The notes beneath the pieces were generated by a model. The model had not been told where the DNA came from. It saw nothing but the letters and a program-made list of their open reading frames with translations, and ran no database searches. Positions 1 through 5,282 of a DNA stretch of 5,282 nucleotides are shown here, in pieces. Location: assembly GCA_035507915.1 (NCBI GenBank), contig DATJNS010000377.1, forward strand, positions 1-5,282, read 5' to 3'. This stretch comes from JACQAI01 sp035507915. Its GTDB lineage: Bacteria > Pseudomonadota > Alphaproteobacteria > Elsterales > Elsteraceae. The translations under genes were made by a program, and so were the position numbers. Every line of letters begins with the position of its first letter. Within the stretch, counting starts at the first letter, position 1.

Positions 1-354
1 ATGTTGAGGGAATTCCATCTGTCGGTGTGGGACCACGTGGCCCGCTACCGCAACTTGGCCTACGCTGGCAAGGCCATGTCGCCAGCGGTCTTCGAAGGGC
101 ACCACCAGCTCATGGAGGCGGTCCTGGCGCGCGACGAGGAACTGGCGAGCGTGCTGCTGCGCCGCCATATCACGTTCGCGACGTCGCACATCATGGAAGG
201 ACTGTTTCCGGAAACGGTTCGCACCCAGCCAAGCGTGGCGTCGCCCGACCGCCCGACTCAGATCGCGATCGCGGCCGGCTCAATGTCTCGGGCAGTCGTG
301 CCCTTACAGGACATGCCGCCGCCGCGACCGGACGATGCCTCTGACCCCGGTTGA
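1..354 (+). CDS. GntR-family transcription regulator, FCD domain, C-terminal part (5' truncated)
   Basis: The reading frame is open at the window edge and stops at TGA 352-354. The visible 117 residues match the last helices of an FCD ligand-binding domain: an HHQLMEAV helix (around residues 34-41) followed by ARDEELASVLLRRHI (43-57), the usual 'H..i..Ai..rD...A...m..H' pattern in which the histidines help bind a metal or acid effector. The helix-turn-helix half is missing, so the ATG at position 1 is probably an internal Met and not the start. Residues from about 70 onward form a Pro/Ala/Arg-rich tail of about 45 residues unlike the FCD core, probably disordered. FCD regulators generally repress catabolic or transport genes until a small carboxylate or related ligand binds. 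The nearby divergent amidohydrolase and transporter genes are plausible targets, but this is inference. The gene is convergent with the amidohydrolase, with 632 bp between them. Confidence 0.75.
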   Translation: MLREFHLSVWDHVARYRNLAYAGKAMSPAVFEGHHQLMEAVLARDEELASVLLRRHITFATSHIMEGLFPETVRTQPSVASPDRPTQIAIAAGSMSRAVVPLQDMPPPRPDDASDPG

Positions 355-658
355 CAGACCTGGGCCTCCACTAAGTCCCGGGTACTGCCTTGTCTCTGGA
401 TGATAGTCGGCGAAACAGGAACGGCTTCAACTCACCTCTCAAACACACTCGACGGCGCAGACGATCCTGATGCCAACCTTGCATGGCGCGTGGCATGGTC
501 ATAGGCGGCTGTGCGTGAGCGGGTGGCGGACGCGAACCTTACCGCCCTCAATTAGCTCCCGGATGAACCGACCGCGCCTCCCGCGTCCCCGCGAACGTGA
601 CCTGAGCCTATCGAGAGGTAAACGGAAGGGTAACACGAGCCTAACACGAAGCGCCGAT

Positions 659-693
659 TCGTTCTCGGTCGGTTCACCCCTGTTTGAGAACGA
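659..693. repeat. 8-bp perfect inverted repeat
   Basis: TCGTTCTC (659-666) is matched by its exact reverse complement GAGAACGA (686-693), with 19 bases between; G-T pairs could extend the inner end. No T-run follows, so a terminator is unlikely. It could be a protein-binding or recombination-related site beside the tRNA remnant, or chance. Confidence 0.35.
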
Positions 694-729
694 GAGGCCC
701 AGGAAATCTGCCGCTTTCTGCGCTTCCAG

Positions 730-779
730 TTACCTTCACACCGGAAAGGTCAGTGGTTCAATCCCACTAGCGCCCACCA
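730..779 (+). pseudogene. tRNA 3'-half remnant, resembling tRNA-Val(CAC)
   Basis: From 735 the sequence reads like the second half of a tRNA. It has an anticodon-type loop TTCACAC (735-741) with CAC at 737-739, a 5-base variable region AGGTC (747-751), and a perfect T arm made of AGTGG (752-756), loop TTCAATC (757-763) and CCACT (764-768). An acceptor-type strand AGCGCCC (769-775), discriminator A and encoded CCA (777-779) follow. The anticodon stem (730-734 with 742-746) has two mismatches. No D arm or matching 5' acceptor strand (GGGCGCT) occurs upstream, so this cannot be a working tRNA. Retention from anticodon loop to CCA is what site-specific integrases leave at tRNA attachment sites, so it may be an att scar. 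No integrase is visible in the window. The valine assignment rests on the anticodon and general resemblance. Confidence 0.65.
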
Positions 780-856
780 CGATTTCAATCAGTTACCCGT
801 TGCCCGCTCTCGTATTGCCACGCAAATGCAACGCAAGTTGCCGCGCGCATGAGATT

Positions 857-879
857 GAGGGGCTCAGATCACGCCCCTC
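857..879. terminator. weak hairpin downstream of the amidohydrolase gene
   Basis: GAGGGGC (857-863) and GCCCCTC (873-879) form a perfect 7-bp GC-rich stem with a 9-base loop. It lies about 110 bp beyond the stop codon of the leftward amidohydrolase gene and could help end its transcript. No clear T-run follows on either strand, so an intrinsic terminator is only a weak reading. Confidence 0.25.
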
Positions 880-927
880 TCCATGCTTCGAACCCGCCGC
901 GGTTCCATGCTTCGAACCCGCCGCGGT
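880..927. repeat. perfect 24-bp tandem duplication
   Basis: Two identical 24-base units, 880-903 and 904-927, lie head to tail with no spacer. Each begins TCCATGCTTCGAA and ends CCGCCGCGGT. The unit contains the palindromes TTCGAA and CCGCGG. Having only two copies and no spacer rules out a CRISPR array. It is probably a replication-slippage duplication in noncoding DNA. Confidence 0.9.
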
Positions 928-986
928 CGACATCATCTGGCGCGAACCGATCCCCGCCGACACCTCGATACGTGGGATCTGACGCT

Positions 987-2408
987 CTACTCGCTGTTGA
1001 GCGGTCGGTACCGGCGGCCCGAGACGGTGTCGCGCACGTGCCGGGCGCCCGCTTCCGCTTCCGCGTAGAGCCGCTCGAGATCGATCGTCGTCGGCGCACC
1101 GTTCTCGAGCAGCGGCCGACCATCGACCAGCACATGCTTGACCTCGGCGCGCGAGGCGAAGCGGACGAGCTCGATCTCGAGGTCCTGCATCGCCATCAGG
1201 TGCGGCGCGGCACCGTCGAGTACCGTAATGTCGGCCGCCTTGTTGGGCTCGAGCGAGCCGATACGGTCGTCGCAGTGCAGCACGCGGGCGGATTCACAGG
1301 TCGCCATCGCGAGCAGTTCGGTGGCCGATAGCGCCTCGGGATCGTAGCGCGGCAAGCCCCACAGCGCATTGTGGAGAAGCCAGGCCGCGCGCATGGTGAC
1401 GAACAGGTCGTTGGCCTGCACATCGCAGCCGAGCGCGACCGGAATGCCCGCGCGACGGAACTGCGGGATGTTCGGCACCGCATTGAGGTTGGCGACACAT
1501 TCGATTGGCGCGTGCGCCACGCCGGCACCCGACTGGGCGAGCAGGCGAATCTCCGCCTCGGACGCAAGCACCGCGTGGATCGCCACGAGCCGCTCGTTAA
1601 GCACGCCCAGATCGGCCAGCCGCTCGATCGGCCTGCGACCCCACACGGCGAGCGCGAGTTCGACTTCTTCGCGGTCGCGCCCGATATGCACGTGCAGGGT
1701 CGTGCTATGAGCTTCGGCAAGCGCTGCGGCGCCACGAAAATAGCTTTCCGAGAACCCGGGCAGGCCCGACGCGTTCACCGCCGCGCGGATCAGGCCGCGG
1801 CCGCGATTGGGATAGCGGCGCAGCAGCTCCTCGGTGCGCGCAAGATCGGCCTCGGCCTCGCCCTCGCGCGCTTTGACCCACGACCGGTCGGTAATCTGCG
1901 AATAGAGCGCGGCGTGATGCGCCTCCTGGTCCGGCATACCGCGCGCAATCACGCAGCGGATGCCGATCGTCTCGAGGGCCTCCAGAATGGCGTCTTCGTG
2001 GCCGCGGTTGAGCGTTCCCTCGCACAACGTGGTCACGCCCGAGCGCAGGAGCTGCGCCGCGATCAGCCGCACGGTCGCGCCAGCTTCGGCGGGAGTGAGC
2101 GCGCGCTGCGCTGGATTGTAGATGCGCGGGATCATCGGCAGCTCGCCCGCGACGAGCGCGCGCACGAAGCACTGCGTGCAATGCGTGTGCGCGTCGATGA
2201 GGCCCGGCATCACGATGGCGCGCGCGTCGCCCAGCACGCGGCGCGGCACGTGGCGCGCCAACAGCGGTTCGCGCGGCCCAACTGCGACGATGTCGCCGCC
2301 GGCGATGATCACGGCTCCGTCCGCGACGATCTCGCGCGCCGCGTTCATCGTGAGGAGACGCCCAACCACTGCAAGATCGGCAGGCTGCTCCAGCCGCTCC
2401 GCACTCAC
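987..2408 (-). CDS. amidohydrolase-superfamily metal-dependent hydrolase (TRZ/ATZ/SsnA-like)
   Basis: This 473-residue protein probably hydrolyses or deaminates a nitrogen-containing small molecule in the cytoplasm; the substrate is unknown. It starts with a small beta-rich segment (residues 11-65) typical of the composite domain. The TIM-barrel metal site follows: PGLIDAHTHC with His74 and His76, His241 in LHVHIGRD, His278 in VAIHAVLAS and Asp329 in ALGCDVQAN. The C-terminal part (KAADITVLDG, HVLVDGRPLLENG) closes the beta domain. Length and motif order fit the family. Oddly, the family's usual Glu three residues after the third metal His is Arg244, and the usual GTDG and HxPxSN motifs read GCDV and HAPIEC. 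The GTG start is chosen because GAGGAGA lies about 6 bases upstream and the N-terminal strand begins by residue 11; Met21 would cut into it. It is divergent from the transport genes, suggesting a shared catabolic role. Guanine deaminase or N-acyl hydrolase-type roles cannot be separated from sequence. Confidence 0.88.
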   Translation of the reverse strand: MSAERLEQPADLAVVGRLLTMNAAREIVADGAVIIAGGDIVAVGPREPLLARHVPRRVLGDARAIVMPGLIDAHTHCTQCFVRALVAGELPMIPRIYNPAQRALTPAEAGATVRLIAAQLLRSGVTTLCEGTLNRGHEDAILEALETIGIRCVIARGMPDQEAHHAALYSQITDRSWVKAREGEAEADLARTEELLRRYPNRGRGLIRAAVNASGLPGFSESYFRGAAALAEAHSTTLHVHIGRDREEVELALAVWGRRPIERLADLGVLNERLVAIHAVLASEAEIRLLAQSGAGVAHAPIECVANLNAVPNIPQFRRAGIPVALGCDVQANDLFVTMRAAWLLHNALWGLPRYDPEALSATELLAMATCESARVLHCDDRIGSLEPNKAADITVLDGAAPHLMAMQDLEIELVRFASRAEVKHVLVDGRPLLENGAPTTIDLERLYAEAEAGARHVRDTVSGRRYRPLNSE

Positions 2409-2414
2409 TCCCTG

Positions 2415-2421
2415 TCTCCTC
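2415..2421 (-). promoter_or_regulatory. ribosome binding site of the amidohydrolase gene
   Basis: On the minus strand GAGGAGA lies 6 bases before the GTG at 2408-2406. It is the best Shine-Dalgarno match near the gene start and supports GTG over the in-frame ATG 20 codons further in. Confidence 0.7.
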
Positions 2422-2423
2422 GC

Positions 2424-2439
2424 TTCACCGTACGGCGAA
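2424..2439. promoter_or_regulatory. candidate operator: 16-bp palindrome in the divergent promoter region
   Basis: TTCACCGTACGGCGAA is symmetrical at 7 of 8 base pairs; the only mismatch is 2427/2436, around the perfect core CCGTACGG. It sits in the 76-bp gap between the divergent amidohydrolase and binding-protein genes, 3 bases upstream of the amidohydrolase RBS and 45 bases before the binding-protein start. A dimeric regulator bound there could act on both transcripts. The GntR-type regulator at the left edge is a candidate binder by proximity only. I found no convincing -35/-10 pairs, so the promoters themselves are not placed. Confidence 0.4.
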
Positions 2440-2469
2440 TGCTAAAGTCGCCGCGCCTGGGAGTGTGGC

Positions 2470-2476
2470 AGGGGGA
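2470..2476 (+). promoter_or_regulatory. ribosome binding site of the binding-protein gene
   Basis: AGGGGGA ends 8 bases before the ATG at 2485, a normal Shine-Dalgarno spacing. The following codons encode a good signal peptide, which supports this start. Confidence 0.6.
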
Positions 2477-2484
2477 TCGGGCGA

Positions 2485-3546
2485 ATGAAAGCTTCGGCAG
2501 GTTGGCTTGGCGCGGCACTGACGTCCGTCGCGCTGTTGGCCGCGGGCGTTGGTGCGCGTGCGGAATCTCTTACGGTTGCGTCAAACGGCGGCGCCCTGAG
2601 CGCCGCCGAGAAGGCGGCGTTCTACGACCCGTTCGGCAAGGCGCACAACCTCGAGGTAGTCGGAGACAGCTTCAACCAAGAGCTCGCGAAACTCCGAACC
2701 CAAGTCGACACCGGCAACCTGCAGTGGGACGTCGTCAGCCTGACGGCGATCAACGAGGCGACCGCATGCGAAGAGGGTCTGATCGAAAAAATAGACTGGG
2801 CGAAGCAGGTCGACGCCAAGGACTTCGAAGGGGTCGGCGGCTTCGGCAAGTGCGGCATCCCGTACAACTTCATCTCGGGCGGCCTGGTCTACGACGCCGA
2901 CAAGATCAAGGACGGGCCGAAGAGCTGGGCGGATTTCTGGAACGTCCAGAAGTGGCCGGGCAAGCGCGGATTGCTCTACCGCGCCGAGCAGACATTCGAG
3001 GTCGCCCTGATGGCCGACGGCGTGGCGCCGCGCGACGCAACCAAGGTGCTGTCTGGTCCCGGCGGGGTCGATCGCGCACTCAAGAAGCTGGGCGAACTCA
3101 AGCCTTCGATCCACTGGTGGAAGGCCGGCGACGAGTCGATGCAGATCCTACTGACCGGCGAGGTCGCGATGTCGTACGGCTGGAACGGCCGCGTCGCCGC
3201 CGCCAACAAGGCCAACCACCGCAACCTCAAGATCGAGTTCGGCGCCGGCCACGTCTCCGGCAGCCAGTACTTCTGCATCATGAAGGGCACGAAGCGGAAG
3301 GACACTGCGCTCGCCTTCATCCGATACGCCGTCTCGCCCGAGCCGGAGGCGGCGTTCTCGCGCGAGATCGCCTATGCGCCCGCCAACGAGAAGGCTTACG
3401 CGCTGCTGAGCGCCGACGTGAAGGCGACCCTGCCGGCCGGCCATCTCGATCGGGGTTCGCTGCAGGGCGGCAAGCTCTACGACGACTTCTGGCTGTCCAA
3501 GGGCGACTCGCTGTTGCAGCAATTCGTCAAATTCGCGGCACAGTGA
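2485..3546 (+). CDS. ABC transporter periplasmic substrate-binding protein, PotD-like (polyamine/opine type)
   Basis: This 353-residue exported protein should capture the transported solute in the periplasm. Residues 1-26 are a Sec signal peptide: Lys2, a hydrophobic core (about 8-24) and an ARA cleavage site before Glu27. No lipobox cysteine is present. The mature part has PotD-family (SBP_bac_8-like) hallmarks: the first-strand SLTVASNGG (28-36), ISGGLVYDADKI (130-141), the PKSWADFWN motif (145-153), a LLTGEVAMSYGWNG segment (222-235) and AFIRYAVSPEPEAAF near 277-291, followed by IAYAPANEKA. Members bind spermidine, putrescine, or related amines and amino-acid derivatives; the ligand here cannot be read from sequence. 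Cys95 and Cys123 could form a disulfide. It is the first gene of the rightward transport operon, 10 bases before the permease start. Confidence is high for the family and low for the ligand. Confidence 0.92.
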   Translation: MKASAGWLGAALTSVALLAAGVGARAESLTVASNGGALSAAEKAAFYDPFGKAHNLEVVGDSFNQELAKLRTQVDTGNLQWDVVSLTAINEATACEEGLIEKIDWAKQVDAKDFEGVGGFGKCGIPYNFISGGLVYDADKIKDGPKSWADFWNVQKWPGKRGLLYRAEQTFEVALMADGVAPRDATKVLSGPGGVDRALKKLGELKPSIHWWKAGDESMQILLTGEVAMSYGWNGRVAAANKANHRNLKIEFGAGHVSGSQYFCIMKGTKRKDTALAFIRYAVSPEPEAAFSREIAYAPANEKAYALLSADVKATLPAGHLDRGSLQGGKLYDDFWLSKGDSLLQQFVKFAAQ

Positions 3547-3556
3547 CGCCGGACGC

Positions 3557-4774
3557 ATGACCGCGGTGGAGGCGCTCGACGTCGCGGTGCGTCGCGCGCG
3601 CCGGCCGCAGCAACGCGCCATGCTCGCTCTGATGGCACCGGCGCTCCTGTTCCTAGGCGCCTTTTTCGTGCTGCCGATCGGCGAGTTCCTGACCCGCGGC
3701 GTCGCCAACCCGGAGATCCCGGGTGCGCTGCCGAGCACGATCGCCGCGCTGGCAGCGTGGGATGGCGGCGGCGCTCCCGACGAGCCGGCCTACGCGGCGC
3801 TGGTCGCCGACCTCGGCGCGCTCGGTGACCGGCCCGAGCTGATCGCGCTGGCCCGGCGGCTGAACGACGAGGTGCCGGGCTATCGCAGCCTGGTGCTGCG
3901 CACGGCACGCTGGGCAGCCGAGCATCCCGCCGCGCCTTACAAGGCGGCGGTGATTGCACTCGACGCGCGCTGGGGCGGGCGGGCGATCTGGTCGACCATC
4001 CGGCGCGAGCGCCTGCCGGTGACCGCCTTCTATTTGCTGAGCGCGCTCGACCTGCGCCTCTCCGCCCGCGGCGTTGAGCGTACACCGGCGGAGAGCGCCG
4101 CGTTCGTCGAGGTTCTCGGCCGCACGCTCGTCATCGCCGGCAGCGTCACGATGCTGTGCCTCGCGATCGGATTCCCGGTCGCCGCCGTGATAGCTGGCGC
4201 CCGCCCTGCGGTCGCCAACCTGCTCTTCATGGTCGTGCTGCTGCCATTCTGGTCATCGCTGCTCGTACGTGCGATCGCGTGGATCGTGTTGCTGCAAAAT
4301 CAGGGCGTGGTCAATCACGCGCTGATCGACCTCGGCCTCATCGACGCGCCGGTGACGCTGATCTTCAACCGGTTCGGCCTGCTGGTGGCGATGACGCACG
4401 TGCTGTTACCATTCATGATCCTGCCGCTGCACGCGGTTCTGAAGACGATCCCGCGCGAGCACATGCGTGCTGCGGCGGCGCTGGGCGCGGGACCGATCAC
4501 CGCCTTCCGCCGCGTCTATCTGCCCCAGGCGCTGCCCGGCATCGCGGCCGGATCAGCCCTCGTGTTCGTCATCTCGCTCGGCTACTACATCGTCCCGGCG
4601 CTCGTCGGCGGCCCGCGCGAGCAGATGATCGGCTACTTCATCGCCTACTTCACGTCGAGCGCAGTCGACTGGGGCATGGCTTCGGCGCTCGGCATCATGC
4701 TGCTCGCCACCACCGCGCTGATCTACGCCGGCCTCGTCAAGGCGATCGGGATCGAGCGGTTGCGAGTGCGCTGA
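3557..4774 (+). CDS. ABC transporter permease, PotB-like, with long TM1-TM2 insert
   Basis: This 405-residue inner-membrane protein is one half of the transport channel. The basic N-terminus (RRARRPQQR) is followed by TM1 (about 22-44). A mostly soluble, helix-rich insert of about 140 residues (45-185) comes next, then TM2 (189-213), TM3 (218-246), TM4 (273-296), TM5 (327-350) and TM6 (374-396). The EAA loop that contacts the ATPase reads EHMRAAAALGAG then VYLPQALPG (about 301-328). YYIVPALVGGP and the SAVDWGMASALG segment are typical of polyamine/opine-type permeases. Classic PotB is roughly 280-290 residues, so the insert accounts for the extra length; by the positive-inside rule it faces the periplasm. 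The ATG lies 10 bases after the upstream stop with only a weak GGA nearby, so translation is probably coupled to the binding protein. Met22 is an alternative start but would remove the cytoplasmic basic segment. Confidence 0.9.
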   Translation: MTAVEALDVAVRRARRPQQRAMLALMAPALLFLGAFFVLPIGEFLTRGVANPEIPGALPSTIAALAAWDGGGAPDEPAYAALVADLGALGDRPELIALARRLNDEVPGYRSLVLRTARWAAEHPAAPYKAAVIALDARWGGRAIWSTIRRERLPVTAFYLLSALDLRLSARGVERTPAESAAFVEVLGRTLVIAGSVTMLCLAIGFPVAAVIAGARPAVANLLFMVVLLPFWSSLLVRAIAWIVLLQNQGVVNHALIDLGLIDAPVTLIFNRFGLLVAMTHVLLPFMILPLHAVLKTIPREHMRAAAALGAGPITAFRRVYLPQALPGIAAGSALVFVISLGYYIVPALVGGPREQMIGYFIAYFTSSAVDWGMASALGIMLLATTALIYAGLVKAIGIERLRVR

Positions 4775-5282
4775 TGGCCATCGCGACCAACGCGAGCCCG
4801 GTCGAGCGCGTTGCCCGCTGGGCGGCGCGCTTCGTCACCGGCGCGGCGCTCGCCTATCTGGTGCTGCCGCTCGCCGCCATCGTACCGCTGTCGTTCAGCG
4901 CCGGCACCATCCTGGTGTTCCCCCTGCCCGGCTTGTCGCTGCGCTGGTATGCCGACTTCTTCGACAATCCCCTGTGGTCGTCGGCGCTCGCGCGCAGCGT
5001 CATGATTGCGCTCCTCACCATGGCGCTGGCGACCACGCTGGGTACCACGGCGGCGCTCGGGCTGCATGGCGCCCGCTTCCGCGGCAAGACCGTGATCATC
5101 GGGCTTCTGGTCGCGCCGATGGCGGTGCCGGTGATCATCACCGCGGTTGCGCTGTTCTACTGGCTGAGCGCGCTCGGGCTGGTCGGCACCTATGCGGGCC
5201 TGGTATGCGGCCACACGGTGATCGCGCTCCCCTACGCCGTCGTCACGGTGCTGGCGGCGCTGCAAGGCCTCGACCCGAGCCT
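4774..5282 (+). CDS. ABC transporter permease, PotC-like (3' truncated by window end)
   Basis: The frame begins at ATG 4774-4776 and shares one base with the preceding TGA (TGATG), the usual coupling between paired permease genes. It stays open to the window edge, giving 169 codons plus two bases. The N-terminus carries a TM1 (about residues 23-45, ending IVPLSFSAG). The FPLPGLSLRWYADFFDNP motif characteristic of PotC-type permeases follows, then TM2 (about 72-94), TM3 (around 102-124) and TM4 (about 131-156). The last residues, LAALQGLDPSL, lie immediately before where the family's EAA motif would come, so about 100 residues are missing. It should pair with the preceding permease to form the channel. 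No strong Shine-Dalgarno sequence is seen, in keeping with translational coupling. An ATPase gene is expected close by but is not visible. Confidence 0.9.
   Translation, partial: MAIATNASPVERVARWAARFVTGAALAYLVLPLAAIVPLSFSAGTILVFPLPGLSLRWYADFFDNPLWSSALARSVMIALLTMALATTLGTTAALGLHGARFRGKTVIIGLLVAPMAVPVIITAVALFYWLSALGLVGTYAGLVCGHTVIALPYAVVTVLAALQGLDPS

Larger units (their letters stand above)
355..986. other. gene-free region with tRNA remnant and repeats
   Basis: This 632-bp gap lies between two convergent genes. It is less GC-rich than the flanking genes, and none of its open frames gives a protein with recognisable domains. The longest, 470-982 on the + strand, is rich in Ser/Arg/Pro, runs straight through the tRNA-like segment and includes the tandem duplication, so I do not treat it as a gene. 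The gap holds an inverted repeat (659-693), the tRNA 3'-half remnant (730-779), a small hairpin with a GCAA loop (828-841), a second hairpin (857-879) and a 24-bp tandem duplication (880-927). I see nothing recognisable in 355-658. The make-up resembles a decayed accessory-DNA junction more than a functional promoter region. Confidence 0.6.

Noticed and set aside
730..779. Functional tRNA gene
   Set aside because: There is no D arm, no 5' acceptor strand, and two mismatches in the anticodon stem.
880..927. Possible CRISPR repeats
   Set aside because: Two directly abutting copies with no spacer and no cas genes; a simple tandem duplication.
470..982. + strand open frame of 170 codons in the gap
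   Set aside because: Low-complexity translation, no domain, no good RBS, and it reads through the tRNA remnant and the tandem duplication.
2439..2448. Sigma-70 promoters in the divergent gap (TAAAGT on +, TAGCAT on -)
   Set aside because: Neither hexamer has a credible -35 element at 16-18 bp, so no promoter is called.
2581..3114. - strand open frame inside the binding-protein gene
   Set aside because: Antisense shadow of a well-supported PotD-like gene, with no domain or RBS of its own.
1371..3560. Very long + strand open frame (729 codons)
   Set aside because: It runs antisense to the amidohydrolase and then out of frame over the binding-protein gene. The translation is Arg/Gln/Gly-rich with no domain, as expected for a shadow frame in GC-rich DNA.
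3477..4085. - strand open frame opposite the first permease
   Set aside because: The translation is extremely Arg/Ala-rich low-complexity sequence, antisense to a clear permease gene.
4723..5265. - strand open frame opposite the second permease
   Set aside because: Arg/Gln/Gly-rich translation with no domain, antisense to a clear PotC-like gene.

Overview
This is a GC-rich chromosomal stretch. Its codon use (strong preference for C/G at third positions), the FCD-type GntR regulator and the polyamine-type ABC transporter genes suggest a proteobacterium, most likely an alphaproteobacterium. That placement is an inference, because no taxonomic marker gene is present.

Layout. Positions 1-354 (+) hold the 3' end of a GntR-family (FCD domain) transcription regulator whose DNA-binding half lies before the window. 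Positions 355-986 contain no convincing gene. This gap carries a degraded 3' half of a tRNA resembling tRNA-Val(CAC) at 730-779, an 8-bp inverted repeat, a short hairpin and a perfect 24-bp tandem duplication. Positions 987-2408 (-) encode a cyclic-amidohydrolase-superfamily enzyme related to the TRZ/ATZ/SsnA deaminases and chlorohydrolases. A 76-bp divergent intergenic region with a near-perfect 16-bp palindrome separates it from a rightward transport operon: a PotD-like periplasmic binding protein (2485-3546), a PotB-like permease with an unusually long insert (3557-4774), and a PotC-like permease (4774 to beyond the window end, incomplete).

How the genes may work together. The binding protein captures a solute, probably a cationic or nitrogen-containing compound, and hands it to the two-permease channel. 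The ATPase is not in the window and would be expected nearby, perhaps downstream. The divergent amidohydrolase could hydrolyse or deaminate the imported compound. The GntR-type regulator and the divergent-promoter palindrome would make a simple control circuit, but the link between them is inferred only. I see no sign of a wholly new system. The most unusual points are an arginine in place of the amidohydrolase family's usual active-site glutamate, the tRNA remnant as a possible integration scar, and the divergent-promoter palindrome.
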